Shown here: piece by piece, positions 1-9,400 of the stretch | How the letters are laid out: every line of letters starts with the position of its first letter | How positions within the stretch are numbered: the stretch's first letter is position 1 | NCBI GenBank assembly: GCA_030068145.1 | Contig: JAPJBO010000363.1 | Span: forward strand, 124,001-188,000 | Reading direction: 5' to 3' | DNA length: 64,000 nt | Source: Diplonema papillatum | Lineage: Eukaryota; Euglenozoa; Diplonemea; Diplonemida; Diplonemidae | Notes under the pieces: generated by a model | What the model was told of the DNA's origin: nothing | Database searches by the model: none | The model's input: the letters and a program-made list of their open reading frames with translations, nothing else | Made by a program: the position numbers and the translations under genes

Positions 1-68
1 GAGGAGTCCATCGATGGAGGAACGTGGGGCGGTCTTTGATAATGGTCTCCACTATCTTCCAAAGGGCA

Positions 69-464
69 CCCACACTGTCTCGAGTGCTCTTCGCTCTGCG
101 GTTGGGGTCCTGATTGGCTTCGCTTCATGGAACCGTCGTGACTCTGGCGCCCCAGGCTTCCCTGCTGCATCACCCTCGCCGCCCCTGCGTGGTTGCAGCC
201 TCACCGACCCTCACTGAGGCTCGGTAGGCTGCAGCGGGCCCGGCAGTGAGGCCTCAGTGCACAGGCCAGTGACAGGGCAAATCAGGTGCCAGGAAACACG
301 CCAAAATATGCCCAGAAAACTTCGAAACTGAAGAAATTGGGGCAAAATGTATCCTGAATGGGCTGGGAACCCCTCCCGAAAAAAAGAGCTACAAAAGGCT
401 ACAAAAGGCTACAAAAAGCTACGCTGTAGCTAGCTATAGCTTTGTGTAGCTAAACCTCACACTG
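69..464 (+). mobile_element. Right end of a hAT-like element, cut by the window edge
   Basis: About 390 bp here match the right end of the element at 59140-61763, including the block from CACACTGTCTCGAGTGCTC to the repeated ctacaaaaggctac motif and the terminus TAGCTAAACCTCACACTG. The left part of this copy lies outside the window or has diverged before position 69. No transposase is visible. Only the shared sequence and shared end are seen directly. The assignment to hAT rests on the other copy. Confidence 0.6.
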
Positions 465-479
465 CCCCGAGTGGTGTCA

Positions 480-672
480 TTTTTTTGCGGTAAATTTCCC
501 TTATATCCCACCCCAAACAAATTTGTGCCCTTATATCCCACTTCAAACAAATTTTGTGCCCTTATATCCCACTTCAAACAAATTTTGTGCCCTTATATCC
601 CAATCTGGGATATAAGGGCACAAAATTTGTTTGAAGTGGGATATAAGGGCACAAAATTTGTTTGGTCGTGTA
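480..672. repeat. Palindromic array of a 31-bp unit (cttatatccca family)
   Basis: Units of about 31 bp containing CCCTTATATCCCA and CAAACAAATTTTGTG run forward three times, then invert around the 3-base loop at 603-605. The arms (544-602 and 606-664) are perfect reverse complements of about 59 bp. The same unit occurs as another palindrome at 2214-2320. It would form a long hairpin if single stranded or transcribed. Confidence 0.9.
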
Positions 673-769
673 AAAAGTCTTTTGAGGGAACCGAACCGGC
701 CACCCATGGTGCCGGTGGCATGTGTGCTTTGACTCGGCCACAACGTCCAAAAATTCCAGGGCAAAATTT

Positions 770-1175
770 TCGACCAAAACTTGCCCCAACATTTTTGCCC
801 ACAAAATTTTGCCAACCAGATTATGACCAAAAATCTGGACCCAAAAATTTCGATGCCAAAAAATTGGACCAAAAATTTGGACCAAAAATCTCGACCAAAA
901 ATTTGGACCCAAAGTTTCGACCAAAAATTTCGACCAAAAATTTTGGACCCAAAATTTAGACCCCAAAAATTGGACCCAAAAATTTGGACCCAAAATTTGG
1001 ACCCAAAATTTCGACCAAAAATTTCGGACCCAAAATTTCGACCCCAAAAGTTGGACCCCAAAAATTTCGACCAAAAATTGGACCCAAAATTTCGACCAAA
1101 GATTTGGACCAAAAATCTCGACCAAAATTTTCGACCCCAAAAATTTGGACCCCTAAAATTTGACCAAATTTTTTG
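770..1175. repeat. A-rich minisatellite of gaccaaaaattt-type units
   Basis: Short degenerate units such as GACCAAAAATTT, GGACCCAAAATTT and TCGACCCCAAAA repeat throughout. They leave both strands open in several frames, giving proline/lysine-rich or tryptophan/phenylalanine-rich translations that are artefacts. Related GGACCCAAGTTT units occur at 59960-60310. Confidence 0.8.
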
Positions 1176-2098
1176 ACCCAGTCCACCCCCTTCCATCCGT
1201 TTTTGGTGTTTCCTTGTCCGTAGGCATAAAGCTGGCTTCAATGCCCCACCCGAGACGTCTCAAGACGTTCTGGGTGCCTCAGAGCGACTGGTTGCACCGT
1301 TTCACAACTTCAAGCTGGCCACCGCGGCCACACTCGATCCCCGATCGGGTGCCTCAACTTGGGAGGCTCAAGCAAGTACTCAAGAGAACCGCATCAGAGC
1401 CAGGTGCCTGGCTGCACCGTCTGACCGTGCGGCGTGTAAGCGAAGATTACTGCAGTGAAGGAAGCTGTGTCCACCGTCGTGCAACCGGTGTGTGTGCAAC
1501 CAGTTGCGGTGCAGGCGTGGGCACAACGACAGTTGATGACTTCAGGAAGGAATCAGCCATTCTTGCGCGAGCTGCAGATTCCGTCTGTCGGCAACAGTGT
1601 CCGACTGTGTCGCCACCTTGGGTTGTTAGCCCACCGTCCTCCGCGGTTCTGGCCATCTGTCTTGTAATCTGGGTTCAGTTCCGAGTTTGGTTTCCTATCC
1701 GAGGCTATCGGGCACTGGTTCAGTTTCGGGTTGAGGTTCGGTTTCGGGTTCGGTTCTGCCACCATCACTCCTCACCCGAACTTCTGGGCTCGGGTTCGAT
1801 TTCGGGTTTGGCTCGCCGTGCCAGGGCCCAGGCATGGGCGTCAACTCGCGACACGTGATGTCTCCATGTCACTGCCAATGTCAGGAGCATGGCAGTGCAC
1901 TCAAACGCCACCTTTCGCTGTTGTTCCTGTCTGTCTGAGCACTCAAACTTTGAGTCAAAGCGCACGCGCCCGCTCTCCTCCTTCGTTCGCTGCTGTGACA
2001 GGGGCTGTGCTGCAGTGTGCACGCATGCACGTGGCAATAGCAACAGCAACAGGAGTCCAGCGTCGGGACCCGGCTGGACGAAAAGTTTTTTTTTTTTC
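1176..2098. other. Unassigned spacer
   Basis: No gene or known repeat is recognised. There are GGGTTCGGTTTCGGG-type imperfect repeats around 1670-1815. Open frames on both strands have no protein-like character. A 13-base T run at 2085-2097 borders the next repeat. Confidence 0.5.
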
Positions 2099-2185
2099 GC
2101 CGTAGGTATCCGGATGGTCGAGCCAACCACCCTTGGGTTTCAAGGTGAGTGGTCGGGGGTTCAAGCCCCTCCTCGGCAAGTTTTC
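2099..2185 (+). repeat. tRNA-derived SINE-like unit
   Basis: The segment looks like a degenerate tRNA. A GCCG-start acceptor half can pair with CCTCGGC near 2175, TGGTCGAG at 2115-2122 sits where a Pol III A box would be, and GGGGTTCAAGCCCC near 2155-2168 resembles a T-arm and B box. There is one extra base in the acceptor stem and the B box is not perfect, so I read it as a SINE head rather than a working tRNA gene. It lies directly upstream of the 2214-2320 palindrome. Confidence 0.45.
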
Positions 2186-2213
2186 CAGCATTTTCCTCGA
2201 TCCAAATTTGTCA

Positions 2214-2320
2214 AAACAAATTTGTGCCCTTATATCCCAGTTTGGGATATAAGGGCACAAAATTTGTTTGAAGTGGGATATAAGGGCACAAATTTGTTTT
2301 GAGTGGGATATAAGGGCATT
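2214..2320. repeat. Second palindromic array of the 31-bp unit
   Basis: ACAAATTTGTGCCCTTATATCCCA runs into its own reverse complement around the loop gtt near 2240. Two more units follow in the inverted orientation (GGGATATAAGGGCACAAA). It belongs to the same family as 480-672. Confidence 0.85.
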
Positions 2321-3118
2321 ACACCTTTTTTTGCTGGTCCACGTAGCAGACCTTTTTCGGCGTTTTTTTGCTCGTGATCAGCTCCGATGAAGAGATCCGC
2401 AAAACATAGACCCGGATATCCAAAAAAATGTGCAAAGATCTCGCATTTTGGGGGAATTGTCGCATCTGCTTCGCATGGGGTGAAGGGCTGACACGGGCGA
2501 AGAAATAGGTGCATATTTCTTTTTTGACGGGTTCAAATGTTCTGTCAATTTTCCTGCGTCCTTTTTTTACTGTCGAGCCCCAGTTTACTCCAAGTACAAA
2601 ACCCTCAAACCCCCTATGGACGTGCAGTTTTGAATACGAAACGTGTTAGCTTCAGGTCCGGGGTGGTTCTTAATTAACACGTTTCGTATTAAACCCGTTT
2701 CGTACTAAAAACGTTTCATATCACCCATTCCACGAAAAAGTGTCACAGATTTCGGCTTTTTTCGGATTTCTGCCGAAAATTTCCATCTGCAGGTCCGAAA
2801 ATGGTCGGTTTCGAGATTTTGAGGACACGTTTGAATCCGTTGAGGACAGGGCTTTCCGAATATTTGGTCGGATAAAATTTTTGACCGACCCCCCCCCCGG
2901 AAATGGAGGTCGGCACCCGAAAAAATGGGGTCCTGGAGATCGGTTTTTTTTCTCTCTGCATCCAGGAGGGGGTCAGATTTTGATCGCTGGGCTAGCTGGC
3001 AGCTTGCCCATAATCGCGCATCCCAGAACTACTCGAAAACCAAAAGATTTCCCAAAAAGACCTCGAAAATAATTTCCAGACGGCTGCTTTTCACACCGAA
3101 AAATCGCAAAAAAAAAAA

Positions 3119-3190
3119 TTCGGACCGGGGGAATCGAACCACGGCCTACAGGGGCCCAGGAGGGTGCGGTAACCGTTAGGCTATGTTGCC
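3119..3190 (-). ncRNA. tRNA-like Pol III unit inside the TIR element (left)
   Basis: On the minus strand, TAGCCTAACGG (3183-3173) fits the A-box consensus and GGTTCGATTCC (3140-3130) fits the B-box consensus exactly. A minus-strand oligo-T run (A run at 3108-3118 on the plus strand) follows at once and could terminate Pol III. The acceptor and T stems do not pair well, so this is probably a tRNA-derived promoter unit rather than a functional tRNA. Both boxes are identical in the copy at 48863-48916. Confidence 0.6.
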
Positions 3191-3396
3191 AAACCTCGGG
3201 CCAAAATTCGCTTTTAGCGCCTGCTCAGTTGGAATTCTTATCGGAAAGTGCGAGATCGTCATTTACTCGTTTCCAGTGTCCCAGGACGGTATTTCTGCTC
3301 TCTCAGAGCTTATTTCGCCCGGTTTGCGAAGAACTCAAAATGAGTCCAAAATTCTCACTCGGTAGTGAACAAAAAAAATTTCCGCCGTTTTTTTAG

Positions 3397-3475
3397 CCCA
3401 TGGTCCAGAGGTTACCACACCCACACAGGGGTTTGTGGGTCGGTGGTTCGATTCCTGCCGGAAATCGTTTTTTTG
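3397..3475 (+). ncRNA. tRNA-like Pol III unit inside the TIR element (right)
   Basis: TGGTCCAGAGG (3401-3411) fits the A box and GGTTCGATTCC (3445-3455) is a perfect B box. TTTTTT at about 3469-3474 lies 14 bases after the B box and could terminate transcription. The unit points away from the left unit, so the two would be transcribed outward. Both boxes are unchanged in the second element copy (48590-48644, minus strand). Confidence 0.6.
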
Positions 3476-3689
3476 GGTTTTTGAAACAGCCCCAAAACCG
3501 ACCTTTTGTCCATCTGCACGCCAGATTTTGGTCGCCACGCGAGCTGATTGCTTGCCCATAATCGCCAGGGATAGCTCTTTCCATCCCAAAAAAAATTTCC
3601 CAAAAATTCCAAAATTTTGACCCAAAACGGGCTGCTTTTCAGACGGAAAATCTGTGACACTTTTTCGTGGAATGGGTGATATTAAACCC

Positions 3690-6457
3690 GCATACGGTAG
3701 TTTCAAAAGTTGTCGTATATGTCCGACGTAGGTTCAAAGTTGTCTTATATGCCCGACAAGGTCTGACGACGGTGGACGACGTGAGGCTGCGAGTTCTCCT
3801 GCTGACCGCGGTTCGAAGGGCGCACGCTCCTCTGGTGGGTTTAGGTGCGCCTACAGGTGGTCACACATAAACTCCACCCCACCTTGGAGAGAATAATAGT
3901 ACTAACTGTAATGGCGACGGTGGACGAGGTGCGGCAGGGCTGCGAGTTCTCTGGACTTCTTCAGTCATTGGCCCTCGTTCGCATGGGTTTGACAACAGAA
4001 CACATGCAAGCTGCTCACAGCCGGATAACATTGCACACGGACGGTTGAATTTGAGGTAGCGAGCGTTGCCGAACGAGGAGAAAAAAAAAAAGAGAAAAGG
4101 AATTTTGCATTGACCCGTAGAATTCGTGCCCACACGAAGGAGCAAAAAAATCAGGGAGAAAAAAAATCCAGGGAGGGGGGGGAAAAAAAGAAAACAGCAG
4201 GCTTCAGCAGGTATTCAGTGGGAGAGGACCTCTGTTCGCCCCCTACACGGCCTACACGGTGAGGTCCAACCTCAGAGGCTGGAGGTAAAGAGGGTGTGCC
4301 CGAGTCACACCCGAAAAGCGGGTGTGCTACAATCATAATGCGTGTAAATCCACACCCGAAAAGCGGGGGTGACACCCGCTTTTTTTACTCCAGCTTTCAC
4401 TCCAGCTTCTGAGGCTGGGCTTCACCGTGAAGGGAGGCCGCGAGGCCTGGCCACGGCGGAGTCTCCAGCCTCAGAAGCGGGGAGCGAAGCCGGGGGCGGC
4501 TACATCCGCAGGTTGTAGCCGGGGGGTGAAGGTACGATGTTTTCGGATAGCGACGGGGCTACTAATTAAACCTTGTACGCACAACAGTGGGCTAGGTATT
4601 CGTCGGATATCATGCAGGGTCAAAACCTTGTGTCTTTTTGGAAATGGCCAAAATTTTATTTCCAGAAAAAAATGGGTTTTTTGAATTTTAAAAGTTTGGA
4701 ACAAACTCTACAGTAATTTTTGAGGAAGTTGAGCAAATTTTTTTTTTTCCAAAAAATTTTTTTAGGGCTCCATCGGCCCTGCGGGAGCATTTTCAAAAGA
4801 CACAAGGTTTTGACCCTGCATGATATATCAATCTTCTGAGATCTGCGATCGTATACGACAAAAAAAACATTTGCATTTGCGCGCGTTTTGATTCGTAGCC
4901 CCCCCTGCGGTGGGGCCGGGCTTGAGTCGGGCACCACCACCTTCTGAGGACGGACTCCGCTGTGTGCGCTACCGGAGAGGGGGGTCTGCCAGGTCTGTCG
5001 GTATTATGAGGGAAAACGCTGCGAAGGCGATCTGCTGGAAAAGAGAAAAAAAAAAGAAGGAAGAAGAAGAAAAAGAAGAAAAAAAGGCAGGAAACACGTG
5101 AAAGAGAAGAAAAAAAAAGGGGGGGGGGGGGGGGGGGGTCGTGGAGTCCCCCTTTCTACGTATTTTTTCTTTTTGGTACGCCGGGAGGGGGCGGGGGAAA
5201 TCTTAATCTTAATTCTGTTTAGACAGGACACTGCCTCTCTGGGGGGAAGCCCCGTAGAGGGAGAGCACATCAGGTGTCCAGGGCGCGTGGTAGGGGTGTT
5301 CGCCAGTAGCCGGATCGCCCGGCAGAACTCTGCGGTACCAAACGGTGCCGACGAAATGGCAGCCTCCGAATCGGGTTGGCGTTGACGGCGTCACAACCGG
5401 CCGATCACGCTGCACACTCCCCAACCCTGGCGGGGGGACCAACTGCTGCCTGTCGTGGTGCCCTGCTTACCGAAGCACCTGAAACGCATGCGTCACATTC
5501 CTACAGTGTATCCCTCAATTCACAGACGGGAACCTGAAGAATACATCACCCCCGCCCATCGAGAAAAGGGAAGAACACGTGCACGGTGGACAGTCGCACG
5601 TTCCAAACCCGGTTCGTCCTGCTCCACGCACGCATCACGTGCCAGGATGGCCAATCGAGGCGTGGCAGGCGCGTGTCAAGACACCGCCGCTCCTGGGCGG
5701 TCTAAGCCGTGCGTTTTCTTAGACTGTTTTTTCTTGTGTTACGCGGGCGGCTTTCTTCTTTTTTTCTTTTCTTTTTTTGAAGTCTCTGTTCGACGTGCGC
5801 GGCGGATTCTTTCTTCTGTTTCGCCTTTTTTAGAGCGCCCGATCCGAAACTCCCAGGTGTGGGGGAGACGTTCCGGCTTTGTTGAAACAAATGCGCGTCC
5901 TTTACTGATCCGAAAGTAGCCCGGGATTCCGGTCTTAAGGAACCCGCGTGATGGTTCAGCTGGATATGTTCCCTTTGCCTGCGAATCCAGTAAAGGGGTC
6001 GAATAGTAACAGTATTTTGACACGCGGCTGGTTGTCTAAAACCACTACCACTATTTGATGGCTATCCGCAACTTTTTTTAGTATTCGACCCCCCCCCCCT
6101 TTACCAGGAGAACGAGGGAAGGAATTTGGCAGGATGGTTGCAACAAGGTGGTCTTGACCAACAGCCGACTACACAAACAAGAGGTGAAAGCAGTCAACAA
6201 ACAAAACAACAACAAAAAAGGACTGCAGCACGAGAGAAGAGGGGGGGGTGTGCAAGGGGGGGGTGGAAAGGAAAAAAGGAACTCTTTTGGGTTTAGACTA
6301 TTTTGGGGTTTCCTTTTATTTTCTTGTTTACCTTAGCTTAGGTAACACCGTAACACTAAGAAGCAGACGACGGCCGCACATGTAGCACCGACATCGAGAA
6401 GACGAGAAGCGGAGTGAGGGCAGGCCCCAGGAGCAGTGAGAGAGGTGTGCGGATCAA
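3690..6457. other. Repeat-rich spacer without a recognised gene
   Basis: This holds homopolymer tracts (A runs near 4081 and 5047, a G run at about 5119-5138), copies of a hairpin-prone motif around CACCCGAAAAGCGGGTGT (about 4307-4380, inverted relative at 16524-16556), and a possible F4 trace at 5221. Frames on both strands are low-complexity or lack protein-like character. It lies 3' of the BFR1-like gene. Confidence 0.5.
4607..4826. repeat. 220-bp element with 32-bp perfect terminal inverted repeats
   Basis: ATATCATGCAGGGTCAAAAC at 4607 continues to CTTTT at 4638 and returns as its exact reverse complement at 4795-4826. The interior is A/T-rich and non-coding. The structure is MITE-like. 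No second copy is seen in the window and no clear target duplication was found. Confidence 0.65.
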
Positions 6458-9400
6458 TTAGTCTTCGGCGTCGTCTTCAGCCTTCTGTGCCGCAGCCTGC
6501 GTGTGAGCGTTTGTGACAAAGACCGGTAGTTGCATGATAGAGACGAGTCTGACGACTTGAAATATTACTTTAATGTTTAGGCAGAGCACTGCCTCTCATG
6601 CATGGTTGATGCTAGCATCAAGTCTTCTTCGAGGAAGATGTTGTAAGACTTCGCAAATAGCATGTTTGATGCTAGCATCGGGTCTTCTTCGAAGAAGATG
6701 CTTGAAAAGGGGTCTATAAGACTCCGCAAATAGCATATTCATGCTGAATCGAAAAGGAAAGTAATGCGTAGTTTTGTTTTATTCTTTTACTTGTTAGTTG
6801 CCGACAACATGTTTTTGTGTTGAGGTGTCATTCAGATGTAAATCTAAAGCCGCCCACGTCAAATCTTGTTAAGCTGAGTTCTTTTAAGTACATGAACCAT
6901 GTGGATTAGCATGCACTACACTTGTTAAGCAGCGGCTGCCATGCCGTGACACCTATGATCAAAGTAAGTAGGAAAGGAGAAAAGTTGTTTAAAAAAAGAA
7001 ATGAGGGGGGTGTGGGAGAATCGTAGTATATGTTCAGACAGAACACTGCCCTGGAGGAGGGGGAGTGCAAGAACGTGCTTGGGATGGACGTGGGCTCAGC
7101 ACCGCACTGGTCCCGTCTGCGCCGCGTTTCAGTCCTTTAAGCCACGGACACACAGGGCGGACCATCGCCAGCGCGGAACCTGAGTGTCTGCAGACAGGAC
7201 AGCGGTGTGAGTCCCCTTTGTCAGGCGGCTGTTCGTAGCTCGTCACAGCCAGGTCCACCCGTGCTACCAGAGCAATGGAAAATCCGCCACAGGGTGGAGG
7301 CCACCACCGTGTCTGAGCAATCAGTTAAACCCCCAGGGCCCCGGCCCTGATTGACTGCGACTCGCTAGGCGGCACTGACTTGTCTTCTTTTCACGGCGGC
7401 AATCTGCGAAGGAAACTCCGCAGAGCACAGTGGACATGGAGTTGCCGTGCGCAGCACCAATGGTGAAGTACTAATGGGGAAAAGTGTGCGAGGAAGTAAT
7501 CCTGCGAGCAGAGGGCAGCAAGTCGCGCTACGCGAAGTACCCAAATGGAATGGGGGGATGCATGGGGGAGGGTGGAGGGGGGAAAAACTTAGTTTAATGT
7601 TTAGGCAGAACGCTGCCTCGCATGCATGTTTGATGCTAGGGGGGGTGGGGGTGGATGGCATACCGCGGCTGCGTCGGCAGCTTGCTTCTTCTCACGGTCA
7701 GCCTTCTCCTCCTCCATGGCCTGCTTCTCCGTTTTCTTGAACGTCTCCCAGTGAGCCTTCTTCTTCTTCAGCTCCTCGATGACGTCCTTGACTTCGAGAG
7801 TGTTGTGCGGCGTCTTGACGCCCATGGTTTCGAAGGCTGCAAGCTTTTCGGAGCTGTGCGCGATGGCCTTCGCCTTGGGGGCGACCGGCTCGGCGGGCTT
7901 CTCCTTCGGCTTCGGCTTGGGGGCGGCGGCCTTCTTGTTCTTCTTGCTCCCGAACAGCCAGTCGTCGTCCTCCTCCTTCTTCAGGACGGTCATGCCCTTT
8001 GTCGCGGCCGCCGAAGGGTCGAAGTGCGCAGACGGCGCGTTCTTCGCTTCGTTCTTCTTCTCGTCACGCTGCTGGAACTGTCATGTTTAGAGTTAAAGCA
8101 TGAAATTCCGGGGGTTTGGGGTCACCGTGTGACCGTTGTAAAAGGGGTTCTCTTCGAGCAAGACAGGGCTACATGTGTGCGAGTTGTGTATTCGGTGTAC
8201 GCTTTGTAGTGGTCTTTTTGCGTAAATTCGCTTAGAGATCCGTGGTTTCAAAGTCTCTGGGTGACCAGACGAGTTAGGTGCAGGGACAATCTTTCCGGGG
8301 AGTTTCCGGTCTCCTCACTTCACACAGGGAGAAAAGGTACAGTAGGTTTAAGTCCACTGGCCTTGCGCCACCCCAGTCGCGAAATGTGCCGAACTTGCTA
8401 CAAGGGCAGTAGTGCAGCTTTCGCGTATCCTTGCCCACAAATTCGGCCAACGGCATCCTTGTCAACAGGCCGGATGGCTCGTACGATTCGGGTGGGAATG
8501 TTTCAGCGCAACGACCAATCAGCAGGTCATTGGGGTTTTAGCAACACAAAGTCTGAAATTCCCACCCACCCACATCCTGCAATTCGCTGCTTGCTATCCT
8601 ATCAGTCCGCGGTATCCACAAGATCATCAGGGGGTTAGGCAGAGTTGCGTTGTTATTGTTCGTCAGCATTTCACGTTGAGCCAGACACGAACCTGTGCAT
8701 GTTGCTTGTTCATCTTGCCACCTGCATAAGCGGACCATCATCTTTGCACGAGCCGACTGAAGCGATTCGGCCGAGGAGAGCACCGTCAACCGATAGCCTC
8801 TGCGTACCCCATCGTACGTGAAACCCTGTTTCTTCTTCCCCTTTTTCTGTCGCAATGAGTGAATTGCAGAAGCATTCTGAGAAATGCAACGATCAAGTGA
8901 AGCGCACGCGAAGAGCAGTGAAGTGGGGGAAAACAGGGAGTGGAGACGGTAATGCAAGACGAAGAGGAAGCGCGAAGCGACCAGCCCGGACGGACCAACA
9001 AGACGCAAGACCAGGCGACCAAGAGAAGGAGGGGGACGCGACCCAGAGACCCGAGCGAAGTAGCCAGGAGCTAGATGGACCCTTCTTCGGAGCACGCACT
9101 CAAAGATCGACTTATACGCACGCGAAGCGCAGTAGCGCAGTTCATGCAGAACTTCAGCAGCAAGTGAAGCGCCAAGGCATTCCATCGGTCAGCTACCCGG
9201 TTGTACCATTTTTCTCTTTTGAGGCCCTCGGCCCATCGTGCCAGATTCGGACCACGGTCTGAATCTGGTACCAGTCGCCAATCCCCTGGTTGATCGCTTC
9301 CCACTTGTATGTTTGTTTTCAAGTGAAGAATTCTGACCCGCGCCGAATCGCGGTGTCTACGTCTTTTCAGCCCGCACTACATTGACCCAAACTGTCCCAG

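Larger units (their letters stand above)
2722..3678 (+). mobile_element. 957-bp TIR element with two divergent tRNA-like units, copy 1
   Basis: The ends are 31-bp perfect inverted repeats beginning CACCCATTCCACGAAAAAG, flanked on both sides by ATAT (2718-2721 and 3679-3682). A second copy lies inverted at 48367-49324. The element has no long coding frame. The two halves are partly homologous in direct orientation: both contain CTTGCCCATAATCGC followed by GGCTGCTTTTCA, so it may have arisen by joining two related units. Each half carries one tRNA-like unit with perfect A- and B-box motifs and a following oligo-T run. It may be a non-autonomous DNA element. An insertion-free relative of the second copy's site (13921-13941) supports a 4-bp ATAT target duplication. 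Confidence 0.8.

Noticed and set aside
543-1241. Open frames rich in Trp, Phe, Gly and Lys
   Set aside because: Translations of the GACCAAAAATTT minisatellite and the 31-bp palindrome units, not genes.
3119-3475. Two functional tRNA genes
   Set aside because: A and B boxes are good, but acceptor and T stems do not pair and the units sit inside a mobile element, so I describe them as tRNA-like.
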